Position numbers and translations under genes: made by a program. The notes below the pieces were generated by a model. That model made no database searches. It saw nothing but the letters and a program-made list of their open reading frames with translations, and was not told the origin of the DNA. Positions 52,384 to 64,000 of a DNA stretch of 64,000 nt are shown piece by piece. The stretch comes from Cryptomeria japonica (Eukaryota; Streptophyta; Pinopsida; Cupressales; Cupressaceae): positions 665,475,938 through 665,539,937 of the forward strand of contig NC_081414.1 of assembly GCF_030272615.1 (NCBI RefSeq), read 5' to 3'. Within the stretch, counting starts at the first letter, position 1. Each line of letters opens with the position of its first letter.

Positions 52384-52967
52384 TGTCACAAACCGTTTTA
52401 TCTATAATTATTTGCAATTATTAAATTATGGAAATGATTTCTATTTTATGATTAGATGGATGGAATGGAAATGAATATGAAATTTAAATTGAAATTTGAT
52501 ATGAATTTTGATAGAAATTTAAATGCAAGCGAATGATTTAAATTATCTTAATTATGAAATTTGGGATTGTCATTGCTAATGAACAATCGAGTGCAAGTGA
52601 ATGTAGGAATAGGGAACATGTCAACATGGATGAAGGCAATAACTTGGTTCAAGTAGAGTTGTCTTATCTTTTTTTACTTCGATAGAATAGATGGAGTCTC
52701 ACACACCAAATTAGAATTTATAGATTGCATCTTGCAAAGATGAATGAATTAAATGACTTTAATTGAAGTGTTTGTTTAATTTTGAACGCTGAATTTCATA
52801 ATGATTGGTCATAATTGATGTAGTTGATTTTAAAAGAAAGATTGACTTCAATGTTTTTAAAAGATTGTCTATGTATTTTGATCAAAGTTATATGCATTTT
52901 GTGTGTAGATAATGTATAAATGGATGAAATATTGTGCTTATTTTTCCACTATTGAAATTGATAATGA

Positions 52968-53002
<35 letters not shown>

Positions 53003-53084
53003 ATGCATATATAAGTATGAGGATCAATGGAGGATATACACATATACATACGTACATAATTGTATTATGTCATGAAATAGAATT

Positions 53085-55098
53085 TTTTTTTTTTTTTTTT
53101 TGATAAAAGTGGATAGAACCACTGAACTATATTAAATTTTAAAAGTCTTTTTATAGTGTCTAGTTCAAAAAGCACTGAAGGGAAAGAACCAGTAAGAAAA
53201 CCCTTCAGTGTTGCTTAAGTAACACAAGCCTATTCTACCCAATACCAAAAACCCATTGGCATAGTACATCAAAAAACCCATCCCAATTACATAAGCCGCA
53301 TTAGATATAAAGGAAGCCACCAACAGAAGCATATAGAAGGAATATTAAAGTATGATCACCGAAGGATGCATATCCATTGCTGCCAAAAAACACCAGTCTG
53401 AACCACCCCTATCTATGAAACACAATTCTCAAAACCACTGGTTAGAATGATACCACATAGCAGAAATGAAACCATAATCAAAGACCCTGTCAAAATAAAC
53501 ATTGTGATCAAGCATAGCAGAACCCACACCAAATAAGGAGGTTGATGAAGACTACAACTATGCCCTTCTTTACTTCAAATATTCCAAAACTGAGGAAGGG
53601 ATCTCATCCACACTTTACCCACATATTAGCTTCATTGTCAATGGCTAAGTTAGCCAAGAAATCTGCAATCTTATTCACTTCCCTATAATAGTGGGAAATC
53701 AAAAAGGAATCAAAAAAATCTATTTTTTGTAAAATATGATCAAGTATATATTGTAATTGCCAACAATTTGATTTCTTTTTCATGACACTTTGAATAATAA
53801 CCATAGAATCACCCTCAATTATCAAGTCCTTAAGTCCCAAAGATATAGCCATATCCAAACCCAAGGACAAAGCAAAGAATTCTTCACAATTGTTAGACTT
53901 GAAACCAATCACATGACAATGAGCCTGAACAAACCTTACCTTATGATCATAAATTACCATACCTACCCCTGCCAAGCCAGGGTTCCCACGAGAAGCACCA
54001 TCAAAATTTAATTTAAAGTGCCCTTGCAGAGGAGGTTTCCAACAAGCAAAATTTCTCTTGCTTATTGCATTAGTCTTATTTAAAATAGACCCATGAGAAG
54101 GTAAGACTAATAACATTCTCCAAACTTGAGTTATCCTACCATCCCAATGAGAAAAAGAGGTAAGGGTTTCCAAATTCTTATAGATAAAAGATAAAGCAAC
54201 TTTAGAGATGGAAGATTCAATCCTCAATAAAACCTCAGCCAAGGAAGAACTTGTTTGTTTAAAAATCCTATTATTACACTCTAACCAAATATTCCAAATC
54301 ACAATAGATGGAGAAATAATCCAAAGACATGCATAGAAAGATGAGGCAAACAGGAGAGGTCGGGCTCTAAAGTGGGAAAGGAGATCCTTACCAATAACAA
54401 AGGATAGATTAAGCTTTTCAAACAACCACTGCCAGCAAGCATAGGAAAAATCACAGTGAAGAAACAAGTGTTCAGAGGATTCTAAGTTTTTATTACAAAA
54501 GACACAAGAAAATACTGCCGTAATACCCAACCTGTCCAACCTCATTCCTGTAAGGACCCTGTCCTGCACTGCTAACCAAGCAAAAGCACCAGCCTTTGGG
54601 AGGCAAGCCATATGCCAAAATAGCTTGTATGTCCAAGTAGATAAATCTTTAGCAACCAAGAGAGAATTATAGCCATCCTTAACTGTGTACTTACTAGAGA
54701 TATTCCTTGTCCAGATAAGCGCATCGTCGGCATCAGAAAGAATTATTACTCTCTCCCCCAACATCTTTTCATATTCCAATTTCACATTTTGATCAATATC
54801 TAAAAACTCAATTGATTTCCATTTTGCCACCTTATGATTCCCACTATACTCAATTTCAAAATAATCAGCCACAAAGACACCCCAAAGGGGAGAAAGAGTG
54901 GAAATTAAAGGAGACCAATCCCTCAAGTTCACCAAAGGGGGATGTCCATTCCAAACTTCCTCCCAAAACCTGACCTTTCTACCATTATGAACAATCCATG
55001 AGAGATGAGGCAAAATCACTGATCTACATTTACATAGAAAATTCCAAAAAGCTGAACCAAACGGTAAATTAGAAACTTGAAAAACATACTCTCTTGGT
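53085..55098 (-). mobile_element. LINE2: young 5'-truncated LINE in the element A 3' LTR
   Basis: A plus-strand T-run at 53083-53101 (the poly(A) on the element's strand), a 3' untranslated region of about 500 bases (53102-53603), and one long intact ORF up to the truncation point near 55098. ATAGAATT flanks both ends (53077-53084 and 55099-55106), an 8-bp target duplication. It is inserted in the same orientation as LINE1. Confidence 0.85.
53604..55098 (-). CDS. LINE2 reverse transcriptase C-terminal part (zf-RVT and RNase H), uninterrupted
   Basis: The annotated Met gives 471 residues, but the frame stays open upstream to the truncation point and already matches LINE proteins there (SNLPFGSAFWNFLCKCRS), so the Met at 55019 is not the native start. 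About 498 codons remain without a stop. Domains: HNGRKVRFWEEVWNG-type pre-zf region, zinc-binding domain with CVFC and EHLFLHC, linker VIWNIWLECNNRIFK, then RNase H with KLNFDGASRGNPGLAGVG, CEEFFALSLGLDMA, LIIEGDS and YYREVNKIADFLANLA; all four catalytic acids are present. The upstream RT and endonuclease are absent, so it cannot move alone. The lack of stops contrasts with LINE1 and points to a recent insertion. Confidence 0.85.
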
Positions 55099-55342
55099 AT
55101 AGAATTGTTAATAACATGTGTTGATTTACTTTTAATATATGTATATATTTTATGTATATATATATATTAATATGTGGCAGACTTTGCATAGAATTGAAAT
55201 TTGAAATGCATGTAATATATTCCATCGATTGATAATATCGAATTATTATCATGATTAATTCAGTCGATATAGAATATCGACCTTGTTGGGTAACCAACTA
55301 TTTCAACTTGTTTGTGTTTGAATTGATAAGGACTATGTATAG

Positions 55343-55905
55343 CTAAGAACTCACACTTAACAGGTGTAGAAGCTTACACCTCATCTTTAAGCATTGAATA
55401 AGCCATGTGGATAGGGAGACGTGCCCCTCACAGACCGTTAGAACTATTTGAGTGGCAGTCAAAACAGTAGTGAGAGAAGCAAATTACCCACCAAGTCAGG
55501 AAAAAGGGAGAGGCCAGCCAGCATAAGATGAGAATACCGTGAAAGAGAAAGATACATTCACACAGCCAGGAAAAAGGAAGGGATGCAAAACCTTGAAGCA
55601 AGACAGAGAGGATACACATTCAGAAAGTTTTGTATGCAATCTAGGGCAGAGGAATTAGTTGGAACATAGTGCCTATCCTTTGTTATTTAGCATAGGACTC
55701 ACAGGTAGGTTCATAATTTATGATGTTTGCATAGGATACTTTGAAATGAATAAAATTTGTTTCCTTTGGGCATATATCGATCGAGTTAAATCGTATTAAT
55801 TATATAATTACACTTTTTAATTCCTATGTATGAAATGTATATCTATTTGGTTTCTCTAAAAAGTATTGAAGATTGAATCAAGTACAACATATATATACAT
55901 ACTCA
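55343..55905 (+). other. Block present only in the element A 3' LTR
   Basis: Between CTAAG and TTTTATCTGAG the 3' LTR has about 560 bases that are missing at about 30612 in the 5' LTR. It has no coding region, no obvious terminal repeats and no flanking duplication, so a deletion in the 5' LTR is more likely than an insertion here. Confidence 0.6.
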
Positions 55906-57543
55906 AATTTTTATCTGAGTGGATGAACTTGAAGAAACATATCAATTTTTATAATTCTTCCACCAAAATTTTTAAAACAGATAGAAAGATAGAAAACTTA
56001 TGAGTTAATAAATCTAAACCTAAAATATGAAAATGCTTATTAAATCCAAAATTTTGAAACATGACTTGGAAATTTAGGAATATCTAAATGTTATTAGAAG
56101 TAATTTTTGTAGTAAACTAAATTCCTATAGTAGAGTTAAATTAATTCTTGTAGTAGAGTTAAATTAATTCTTGTAGCAGAGCTAAACTGAATTCTTGTAG
56201 AAGAGCTAAATTGATTCCTATAGTAGAGCTAAATTAATTCTTGTAGTAGAGCTAAATTAATTCCTGTAGCAGAACTCAATGAATTTCTATAACGAAATTT
56301 AAATTACTTCTGTAGCAAAACTATGGATGTTATGTAGAAAATCCAAACATTCATATTACTGAAACTGAGTTATAGATTTCTTGTAATTTATATACAATAT
56401 GTGCATGCATGAGTTACACTTTCTTTTATTTGAAATTATTTACTTTAGTTTAGAACTGAAAAGATTGATTGTTTACTTGCAAACTGAATCCATGATTTGA
56501 TTGTATTTGAACTATGAATTCATGTGAATGAAAGTGCATATCATATATATTTAAAGATATAAATTGAAAAGAAATAGGCATGATAGACGACTGAATGTGC
56601 TTGACATGTATTAAAGGAAATTTTATCTTCCAGGACGGATGTCGAATGTGGAAACATAGAGAAAATAGTTTTTTTTCCAAACTATGATTATTTGCTATGC
56701 ATGGCATTATACTCGACCGAGTAACTTATTGACCATTGAAACAAATGGATTTATTTATGTTCTCTACAATATCCTTGTTATGATCTTACTTATTTCTTAA
56801 TTGAGTTAGAGTAATACAAAATGCATCTATCATTCTAGGCACACACCAAATTCCATCTTGTATATCGAATTCTTCTTGCTAAGCAATTCGTGCAGGGTTG
56901 GGTATAGAGATTTCTTTAGTGGCGAATATTTGCCAATGGCAAGCTTTTCACATCGGCGACCTGGGAAATGATGAATATTTTGTACCGACTGGGGGTGGCC
57001 ATGTCACAGAACATTACAAATTTCCATCAAATTCATGACCTAATCACCGTATGTTTTATGTAATTAAATGTTTCTATGCGAGGATTTCTCAAATACAATA
57101 TACGGTGGACACACGATAAATTTAATTTTTTTACCTACACTCTCTGAGGTTGCCTTAATAGACGACCATCATTTGCATATAGGCATATGAAGATTTGTTA
57201 GCTAGGAGGACCCAATTCACCCGACATTTTTTCGACGCGTGTCTCCATTTACCCTAACTTTCTCCAACTATATTGTATTTTCCAATTATTTGGACGACCC
57301 ATAATCGACTCAAAAATTACATAGGTCATGTTATAGTTATAGGGGATTCACCGAATATTTGTATACCATATAAAATTCCCACAGAATTCACCATATAAGG
57401 ATTGGTATAAATACATTCAAAGATTTGATCTATCTCTATACAATCTAGTGGGTTCTAGGCTCTAAATTTGGATCAATAGCGAAGTTTCAAACCAAGGAAA
57501 ATCATTGTTGTTGACTGCATTGGCGACTACTAGCGACCTAAAG

Positions 57544-57769
57544 GTGAGCTATCATATGTTTGAAGTGTTATACTATTATTATGAATTTATCTATATATGT
57601 TTGCACTACTGAGTTCATTATTATTGAGTGGGAACCTGTTAGTGCCAAGTGGTCAACCGGGAGATTCAAACCTCAGACATCTAGATTGTAGGTCATAGGG
57701 CCAATGAAACATATATTATACTTTATAGTCTATTATTGTTTCTTCAACAAATTGATATTTTTTTGGCAG
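57544..57769 (+). other. Probable 5' leader intron of the hAT gene
   Basis: AAAG|GTGAGC at 57543/57544 and TTTTTTTGGCAG at 57769 form a good plant donor and acceptor. The ATG at 57787 lies 17 bases downstream. Confidence 0.5.
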
Positions 57770-57786
57770 CCTTTATTTCATTGGAG

Positions 57787-60496
57787 ATGTTGAATAGGAA
57801 GAAGGGTAGGAAACCTAAATGTGGGGAAGGCCATGAGAGGCCAACAAAACACAAAATGTTGTCTTCGTACTTTGGCTTTGGAAAAGATTGTGGTGAAAAT
57901 TAGGAAGGTACATCATCAAAAGTACAAGTACAAAATCACAACCTACACCGCATGTTGAAGATGGTGGCGAACTTGATATCTCAGATTAGGATGATCTTGA
58001 AGAAGATTATCTTGTAGATGTCCAAGTTAGCTTGAATGATATAATTGGCTTGGGTGATAATGCCATTGATGATAATGCATGGAAGGGGAAAACAAAAGCC
58101 AGCTCAAAAAAGGATCAACCACAATCAAAAAAGGATTGGGGGTGGGATATGTCAGTGACGAATTTTCAAATTAATTGGGCATCAAATTATCCATTCATTG
58201 AACCAGTGGATAATCCAATTGAAGGGGAGCCTCCAATAGAATGCAAGTATAAGATTTGCACTTGGAAACATAACAAGGAAATTAGGTTGCAGCTAAAATT
58301 TGACACCACAGAAAAGCATATGGGTAAATTTTATGAAAAATAAATGATAGACGGAGTTGAAAAATTAGTGATAACATGGAAAAAAAAGGCGGAATGTAAG
58401 CATGTGAGGAATGCCGAAGAGTATTATTTTCATGAGAAAATATAGACAAAGCCTGTTGAAGTTAAAGGTTTTATTGAAGCTAGTTTTGGAAAAGCAATGC
58501 AAATAGAACAACTGGGAAAAGTTGTTCAGTTAAGCATTGTTTTTGATATTTTGAGCAGATGGTGTACTATGACATATTTCCCATCAATTGGTGGTTTATT
58601 ACACTTTTAAAATTTCCTAGCTATCCTAATAGTCACTGGTCAGTAAACAATGGATGGGAATGGGCAAGTTGTCTTGCTAAGGTTGAAAAAGAAGATGTAA
58701 AGGGAAAAATAAGAGTCAAAATTTATTGCATTTTCTTTAGACGAAGTTATGGTAGTAGACAATACTCCTTGGGTATGCATTCTTATTTATATTATACAGA
58801 AACATGCTCGCCAACCTCATCTACTATCTATTTCTAAAATGAAGGAGAGTGCGACAATGAAAAATTTATTTCAACTACTAAAGAGAATTTTAATTGAATA
58901 TGGAGGTATGGATGACATGATGGTTGCCAAAAAATTGGTGTGTGTTGGAGCAAATGGAGCTTCAGTAATGCAAGGTCACAGGAATGGTCTTTGTACAAAT
59001 ATTGAAACTTCATTTGCACCGTACATTACTACAATTCATTGCATGGCTCACAAAATGAATCTAGCTTTTGGAATTGTGAGCAAGTATGCTTCGGTAGAAA
59101 AAATTAAAATTTTAATCAGAGAGCTTTACTCACACTTCTCTCGAAATCCCAAGCGATTTATGAAATTTCAACACTTTGTTGATGGAATAACTGATGGGAA
59201 CAATATTCTCAAGGATAATCATACCAGATGGATCTCTTTGGATGGTCTAGTGCATCAAGTTTTTTCAAAATATACATCCTTGATTAGACTATTTCACAAA
59301 ACTTGTGACAAATCAGAGCAACCAAAATTTCCCAACCTTCTTTGGAGGTTAAGTAATCTAGAGACACTCTTAAATTTAGCAGCTCTTCTACCCATGCTAG
59401 AGGAAATGAGGAATATTATGAAGTCTGCCCCAAAAAAATCTCTGTATATTGCAGAATATGCTACGGTGTGTAAGATGACATGCATGACCCTCGACAATCT
59501 CTATCAAAATCAATCAACTCTATCTGATGAAAAATTTGTTAAGTGGCGGTCACTCATAGATTTGAACAATCTTAATAATTTTTTATAAATTGGTGCAACC
59601 AGGGAAGTATGTGCCAATGTATGGGGAGTTGAGATACCAATGCACTTCTATGCCATGGTCGACCCCAACGAACTAGGAAAGCACCCCATGACACAACTAG
59701 CAAGAGTTACAAGGGAAGATTTCGACAAGATTGTTGAGTCTATAACTACTTCAGTGAAGAAAATTTCCTATGATCTTTCCTCACAAATTAGCAGCAGATT
59801 CCCTCCTGACAACCTACTCAAAGCCATGTCTATTGTGTTTCCTCAATATTGGAGCCTCAATAGTGCATTTGATTTTTGAAGTAAGCTACTGACCTTGATT
59901 AAACAATTTTTCATATCCAGAGAATTGAATAGAGTAACTATAAATGGAATATTAGATGAAAATCATCCTAGAGAGAAATCATCCCATTTTGCATACACTA
60001 TGAGGGAAGAATATGACAGAATGGAGAACCCCCACGAATAGGGATCAATAACAAGGCTTTGGAAATATATAGCTGAGAACGAAGCATTGCGTGATTCAAT
60101 GCCAGAATATTTGAAGCTTTTTTATTTATGTCTTACCATGAAATTGGTTTTGGTGGAAGATGAGAGAGTTTTTAGTGCTTTGGGGTTCCTAAAATCAAAT
60201 CTAAAAGAAACAAACTAGACAAAAATTTGGAAAATTGCTTGAGGCTCTATACATCTAGGTATGATGTCCACACTTTTCCTTATGATAGGGCACTACAAAA
60301 ATGGAGGTCCAAATGTGAAAGAAGAGGTTTGGGAAACACTTCAAACCAAAGTGCCAATGAGACTATTGACTCATATACCAGACCTACTGGTAGCATTGAG
60401 ATGTAGTTCAACGAAGGTATGCAGACTCAGAGTGAAGAAAACACATACAAGAATCAAGAAAGCTCTGAATTTGATGAGGATGAATGGCAACTGTAA
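57787..60496 (+). pseudogene. hAT transposase, decayed
   Basis: Starts at the ATG at 57787 (MLNRKKGRKPKCGEGHERPT). N-terminal zinc-finger-like part: FIEPVDNPIEGEPPIECKYK and ICTWKHNKE. The core at 58749-59588 includes VCVGANGASVMQGHRNGLC, TTIHCMAHKMNLAF and NHTRWISLDG. The dimerisation region at about 60050-60220 has RLWKYIAENEALRDSMPEYL and VEDERVFSALGFLKSNL, and the C-terminus ends FDEDEWQL at 60496. More than ten stops and several frameshifts occur. The conserved aspartate of the VGADGASVM block is Asn here, a GAT-to-AAT change. The family cuts and pastes DNA; this copy cannot. Confidence 0.8.
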
Positions 60497-60500
60497 GAGA

Positions 60501-61380
60501 TTGGTATTTATTAATCTTATTATTCTATCTCATCATTCATATTACAAAAGCATATTATTATGGTTGATAACTTGATGATATTTTATGAGTCTGTCAACTT
60601 TTTACAATTAGACTTTAATATTGATTTGTAATTGTATTTTTCAACTTTCTATTTCCATATTTAAAAAAGCATAATAAAATACCATAATGTGTTTATTGAT
60701 ATAAAGATGTTTATTTAGACATGTTGAGAACTTAGATTTTCATTAATTCTTTAAAAATATAGCCATATGATACAATTCATTCAATACACCACTTTGTGTG
60801 ATTCTCCATGCAAAATTCAATACAAAGTTTCACAACCCTTTGCAAATGACCCTGAATTCCCTTTTATAGAAACAAGAGAGCAACAACAGCTTCAAGTCTA
60901 TTTGCAACATGTGAAGACTCAACATCAAAATCAATTACTAAGGCATTGAACATTGAATATATCATCTCGACTGCCATGAGTATCACAAGCTCAGCACAAA
61001 TTTACATGGCCATCATAGGTCGGATTAGCAATTTAACAACTGCTACATGTCTGATGTCTCTTGTTCAAAAAATAGAGTTCAAAATTAAATATTAATTCAA
61101 GTCATGAAAAATTAAATATAGATAATAGCAATGCCCAAAACCTAGTAATCAGAAATAGAGAAATGCAGAAATGTTAAAACTTGGGAGAATTTGAGAATAC
61201 AAATTTATAGGCTGAAGGTTTGCACTATGCATCATAGATTCATATGCTGGATTAGCAATAGAAAGTGCTAGTTTTTTCCTATTCATAAAACAAATTTATT
61301 TCAAGTGATGCCAAATTCCAAACAGAATAAACATAAAACCTTGAAATTAAGAGTAAAAGTAGAAAATTGTGCAATACTTA
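60501..61380. other. Spacer between the hAT relic and a minus-strand ORF
   Basis: AT-rich, with only short frames lacking recognisable motifs. It could hold the hAT right end or the 3' region of the ORF at 61381. Confidence 0.4.
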
Positions 61381-62329
61381 CTATGATTCTTGATATTTTT
61401 GTGCCAGTTTTTGTAGGGTGCTCCACTCTTCATCTGATGGAAGGTCAATATTCTTTAAACCATGGAAATTCAACAACAACTTCATCAACAATCCATATTT
61501 AGAAGAGTGACTTGACATCACTGTTTCACCCAATACCGCATTCAAAGTTGTAAATGGTTTGAAGAATTCTAGAAAGCATTGGGGAGTTGTGTTCTTAGGA
61601 AGCAAGTCTAAATCAGACTTCATTTTTATCTCCATGTTTTTTTTGCAAGCTTCTTTTCCAATGAATTTATTTGATGGGTCAACAGTCTTAGGCAAACCAA
61701 GTTTAATCAAAGTAGTCGTCTTCTCTTGCAGCTTCAATATCTTTTTGCCACATTTATCCATAACTTTTGATGTGTCCCTTAGTTTCTGGAATTTTTGAAG
61801 GATAGATGATGTCTTAACTATAGCATCAATGCGGTAGTTAATTCCCTTGGATTCCAAATAGTTGTAACTGGTACTGTAGACTACTTGCAAAATTTGTTTT
61901 GTCATATCCTCTTTTGAATAAATATGTATGCTCTTCTCAATGTGCCCTTTGATTTTCATATAAATTAATCTTAGACTTTCATTCAATTCAAACAATTCAC
62001 ACAACTTGTCACTCCTCTGCATTATTTGCCCCCAAATGTTTTCTTGTATATACTTCATTGTATTTTTCATATTATCTTTCAATCTATCCTCCAAAGTTTT
62101 AATTTTATCATTTGCATTGTGTAGGTCTTCTTTCATTTGTGCACATTTTTTTCTTTCTTCCTTTAATTCCTCTTCCAAATGTTTTTCTTTTTCCTTCTCA
62201 TGATCCAATAGGTCCTATATTTTTCTTATTTCGGTAGCAGCAGACTCATAAATTTTGTATAATTTTTGAAAACTAGCTCTTTCCTCATCAAATTTTTAAT
62301 TGCTTTTAACTATTTTTTCACTCAGGTCC
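61381..62329 (-). pseudogene. Coiled-coil protein of unknown function, cut by LTR element D
   Basis: The minus strand is open from the Met at 62208 to 61381 (275 residues). The same frame extends upstream to 62329 through two stops (TAG near 62215, TAA near 62300) with clear coiled-coil sequence (KFDEERASFQKLYKIYESAA), so the visible start is probably not native. N-terminal part: heptad-rich, very charged (EKHLEEELKEERKKCAQMK). C-terminal part: a globular region with PQCFLEFFKPFTTLNAVLG and SDEEWSTLQKLAQKYQES. No family was recognised. The LTR of D at 62330 truncates its N-terminal part. Accessory ORF of a retrotransposon or a host gene relic are both possible. Confidence 0.5.
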
Positions 62330-63540
62330 TGTAGCGTCCTAAAATTGCGACACTTGCAATTTCGACTGCATTTCGGTCTTCACGATGGCGACGCAACACG
62401 CAACCTGAATGGAGACCCCGAAACCTGATTACGACACTGAAAACTACATTTTTCAAGCACTCTGGCCTGAACCTCCTTGCACCCTGCTGTCTCGGGAGGT
62501 GAAGGACCAGGGCGCCCAGCGCCCTGGTCCCTGGGTCCTATTTTGGGCCCGGTCTCTTTTGGACTTCGGGTCTTTTTGTTTGCAAATTGGAAATTATTGT
62601 TTCCTGGTCGGCCTAAGGTCGGGAAAATCAGTCTTTTAACCCTAATTGACAAGTATATAAACTACATTTTCTCTCTCATTTTGGGTAGAAGAATGATATG
62701 AAGAGGATATGTGTACAAGCGTGGAAACTATACTCAAACATTCAAGCATTCAAGCATTCAAGCATTCATTCCAAGTCTCCATTCAAGGCTAAGTGTTGCA
62801 TTCAAGTCAAGGATTCAACCATTGAAGAGGAGATCACATACTACATGCTACAACATACAACATACAACATCTATACCTTCGCACATAAGGATACAAACAT
62901 CCTTACAACAAGGTATTAGTACTTGTTTTACATTACAGACATTTACATTTACAGCACTTGCTCATTTCTTAGTTAATTCCAAAACCGGGGTTTGACCTAA
63001 AGGCAAACCCCTAATCCCTAACCCCCCAATCGTCTTCGCTTTTCTGTGTGTAGGTTGCAGATACGCGGCTGAAATTGAAGATCTGGAATCCTTGTGCAGA
63101 GACGAACAGATCCCCCTTCGTTTCGCGGATTTTTCGGAGGACCGTGGTGCCGGGCGCCATCGTCCCGACAACTTTTGCTCAAATTTGCAGGACAGCGCCG
63201 TATCGACATTTTACTGCTAATTCCAGGTCCGCAGCTTCATCCTATATCCCTATCTCAGTTTATAAGCGAATCTTTCTCACTTTCTATGCATTCCTAGCTT
63301 AATTCTTCTATCAACATTCTTTACAAAAGAGGGTAGCCTTGTCGTCTTAACCCTTGAAACTCATTTAGAATCCAATCTTGCATTGCGTGGGATTGGATCT
63401 TGTGGGTTTCAACCCCTCTTTTGAATGTAAAGTCTCTCCCTTAAGTGAAAACCATCAACCCTAGCGAACCTCCCTTCTCTCTCCTCGGAGTTGGAAGAGG
63501 GGAGAGCAACTAGGGTTCGATCGTGATTTTCCGCTTTACA
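62330..63540 (+). repeat. Element D 5' LTR
   Basis: Starts TGTAGCGTCCTAAAATTGC and ends TTTCCGCTTTACA (TGTA...TACA ends), 1,211 bp. It is followed by a primer-binding site and preceded by GGTCC, the probable left target duplication. Much more GC-rich than its surroundings. It contains a 12-bp-stem hairpin at 62504-62530 and a short (CATTCAAGC)n array at about 62737-62768. Short overlapping frames on both strands are not supported as genes. Confidence 0.8.
62504..62530. repeat. Perfect 12-bp inverted repeat with 3-nt loop in LTR D
   Basis: GGACCAGGGCGC (62504-62515), loop CCA, GCGCCCTGGTCC (62519-62530). No mismatch in the stem. Confidence 0.95.
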
Positions 63541-64000
63541 TTTTGGTGAACCCGACGTGAACATCCTTTCTGATTATTCATGATTAGATCTGAAAATTGG
63601 ATTCCTTGATTACATTTCCATGTTTGATCTTTTGCAAAATTTTAGAGGTGATTGCATAAAAACCCTAAAATTTCTTTTTAGTAATTGAACTTGTGAAATA
63701 TTTAATTGTTAATGCTTGCTTCAGATCTGCCCTTCTATTACAAATTATCAATTCATATCTGTGCTTTAATTTTGAAAATTAAGTGGTTAAGTGTCAAAAC
63801 CCTAATTTTTGAAACCCTCTTGATTCAACCTTTGTCCGACAATTTCACTGATCAAAACATCTCCAAATCAGCTGTAACTTTGGATTCCACAATAAAATCA
63901 CAATATCTTTCATCCCTGAAAATTTGGGAAAAAGTTGCGAGGACCGTGTGCACTCCGAGCGCCATCGTCCCCGACATTTTTTCCGAAATTTCGGGAGCGA
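63541..64000 (+). mobile_element. Element D interior: primer-binding site and leader, continues past the window
   Basis: TTTTGGTGAACCCGACGTGA directly follows the LTR and differs from the iMet-type site of A and C, so D uses another tRNA primer. No gag ORF starts before the window ends. A segment at about 63938-63980 repeats a motif from inside the LTR (about 63138-63175): GCGCCATCGTCC(C)CGACA. Confidence 0.7.

Larger units (their letters stand above)
52384..56906 (+). repeat. Element A 3' LTR, interrupted by LINE2 and truncated
   Basis: Segments 52384-53084 and 55107-56906 match the 5' LTR pieces. A (TG)n run at about 52974-53000 replaces a short TA/TG stretch of the 5' copy. It carries about 560 extra bases (55343-55905). 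Similarity ends abruptly at 56906. Confidence 0.85.
56907..60500 (+). mobile_element. hAT-superfamily DNA transposon relic
   Basis: It begins where the LTR of A ends abruptly and carries a decayed hAT transposase with leader. No terminal inverted repeats or 8-bp target duplication could be matched, and the LTR remainder does not reappear to the right within the window. The true right end is therefore unknown, and deletion of the junction is possible. Confidence 0.6.

Noticed and set aside
56907-61070. Attempt to find terminal inverted repeats and the missing element A LTR end around the hAT relic
   Set aside because: No matching inverted repeat or reappearance of TCTAAATTGATTAAG was found by eye, so no transposon ends are claimed.
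62380-63302. Several 60-94-codon frames in the LTR of element D
   Set aside because: They are short, overlap on both strands in a GC-richer LTR and show no domain.

Overview
The window looks like nuclear DNA of a seed plant with a very large, repeat-filled genome. It holds plant-type LINEs with zf-RVT and RNase H domains, Ty1/copia-type and chromovirus LTR elements, a hAT transposase relic, a PPR relic and a plant-type BTB/POZ gene. The deep nesting, long LTRs and heavily decayed copies suggest a conifer-like gymnosperm, but that is inference. No prokaryotic operon, rRNA, tRNA or CRISPR array was seen. Only one ordinary host gene looks intact: a BTB/POZ protein at 138-1409.

Left part (1-16375): the BTB/POZ gene, AT-rich spacer, a plus-strand LINE tail (about 3500-5528), a frameshifted PPR fragment (about 6139-6330), a copia gag scrap (about 6959-7404), about 950 bp of pyrimidine-only sequence (9026-9985), a decayed DDE-type transposase-like gene (10448-12554), five copies of a roughly 355-bp satellite (13040-14770) and a roughly 30-bp minisatellite field (about 15000-16090).

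Central nest (16376-56906): a chromovirus-type Ty3/gypsy element (A). Its 5' LTR begins at 16376 and ends at 47146. Its gag-pol lies at 47147-52383 and its 3' LTR begins at 52384. Inserted in the 5' LTR are a minus-strand LINE (LINE1, 17033-30370) and a copia-like element (B, 32106-47135). LINE1 is split by a complete 10-kb LARD-like element (C, 18741-28817) with a perfect 5-bp target duplication TATTG. B is split by a solo LTR (F, 33800-35338) and by a second element of its own family (E, 38797-45506, perfect target duplication TTCCA). A second, younger LINE (LINE2, 53085-55098) sits in the 3' LTR of A at almost the same LTR position as LINE1.

B and E are the most interesting content. Each has LTRs, a gag with coiled coil and CCHC knuckles, and a large second ORF of about 1,070-1,160 codons in place of pol. 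No protease, integrase or reverse transcriptase is visible in either. They look like a non-autonomous family with a novel cargo protein. LINE1 also carries an extra ORF downstream of its RNase H domain, with a similar layout: a globular N-terminus with a TG(L/M)P motif, a charged linker and a helical C-terminus.

Right part (56907-64000): a decayed hAT transposase gene (57787-60496) with a probable 5' intron, a minus-strand coiled-coil ORF of unknown function (61381-62329) cut by another LTR retrotransposon (D), the 5' LTR of D (62330-63540), and the start of D's interior. D uses a primer-binding site different from that of A and C.
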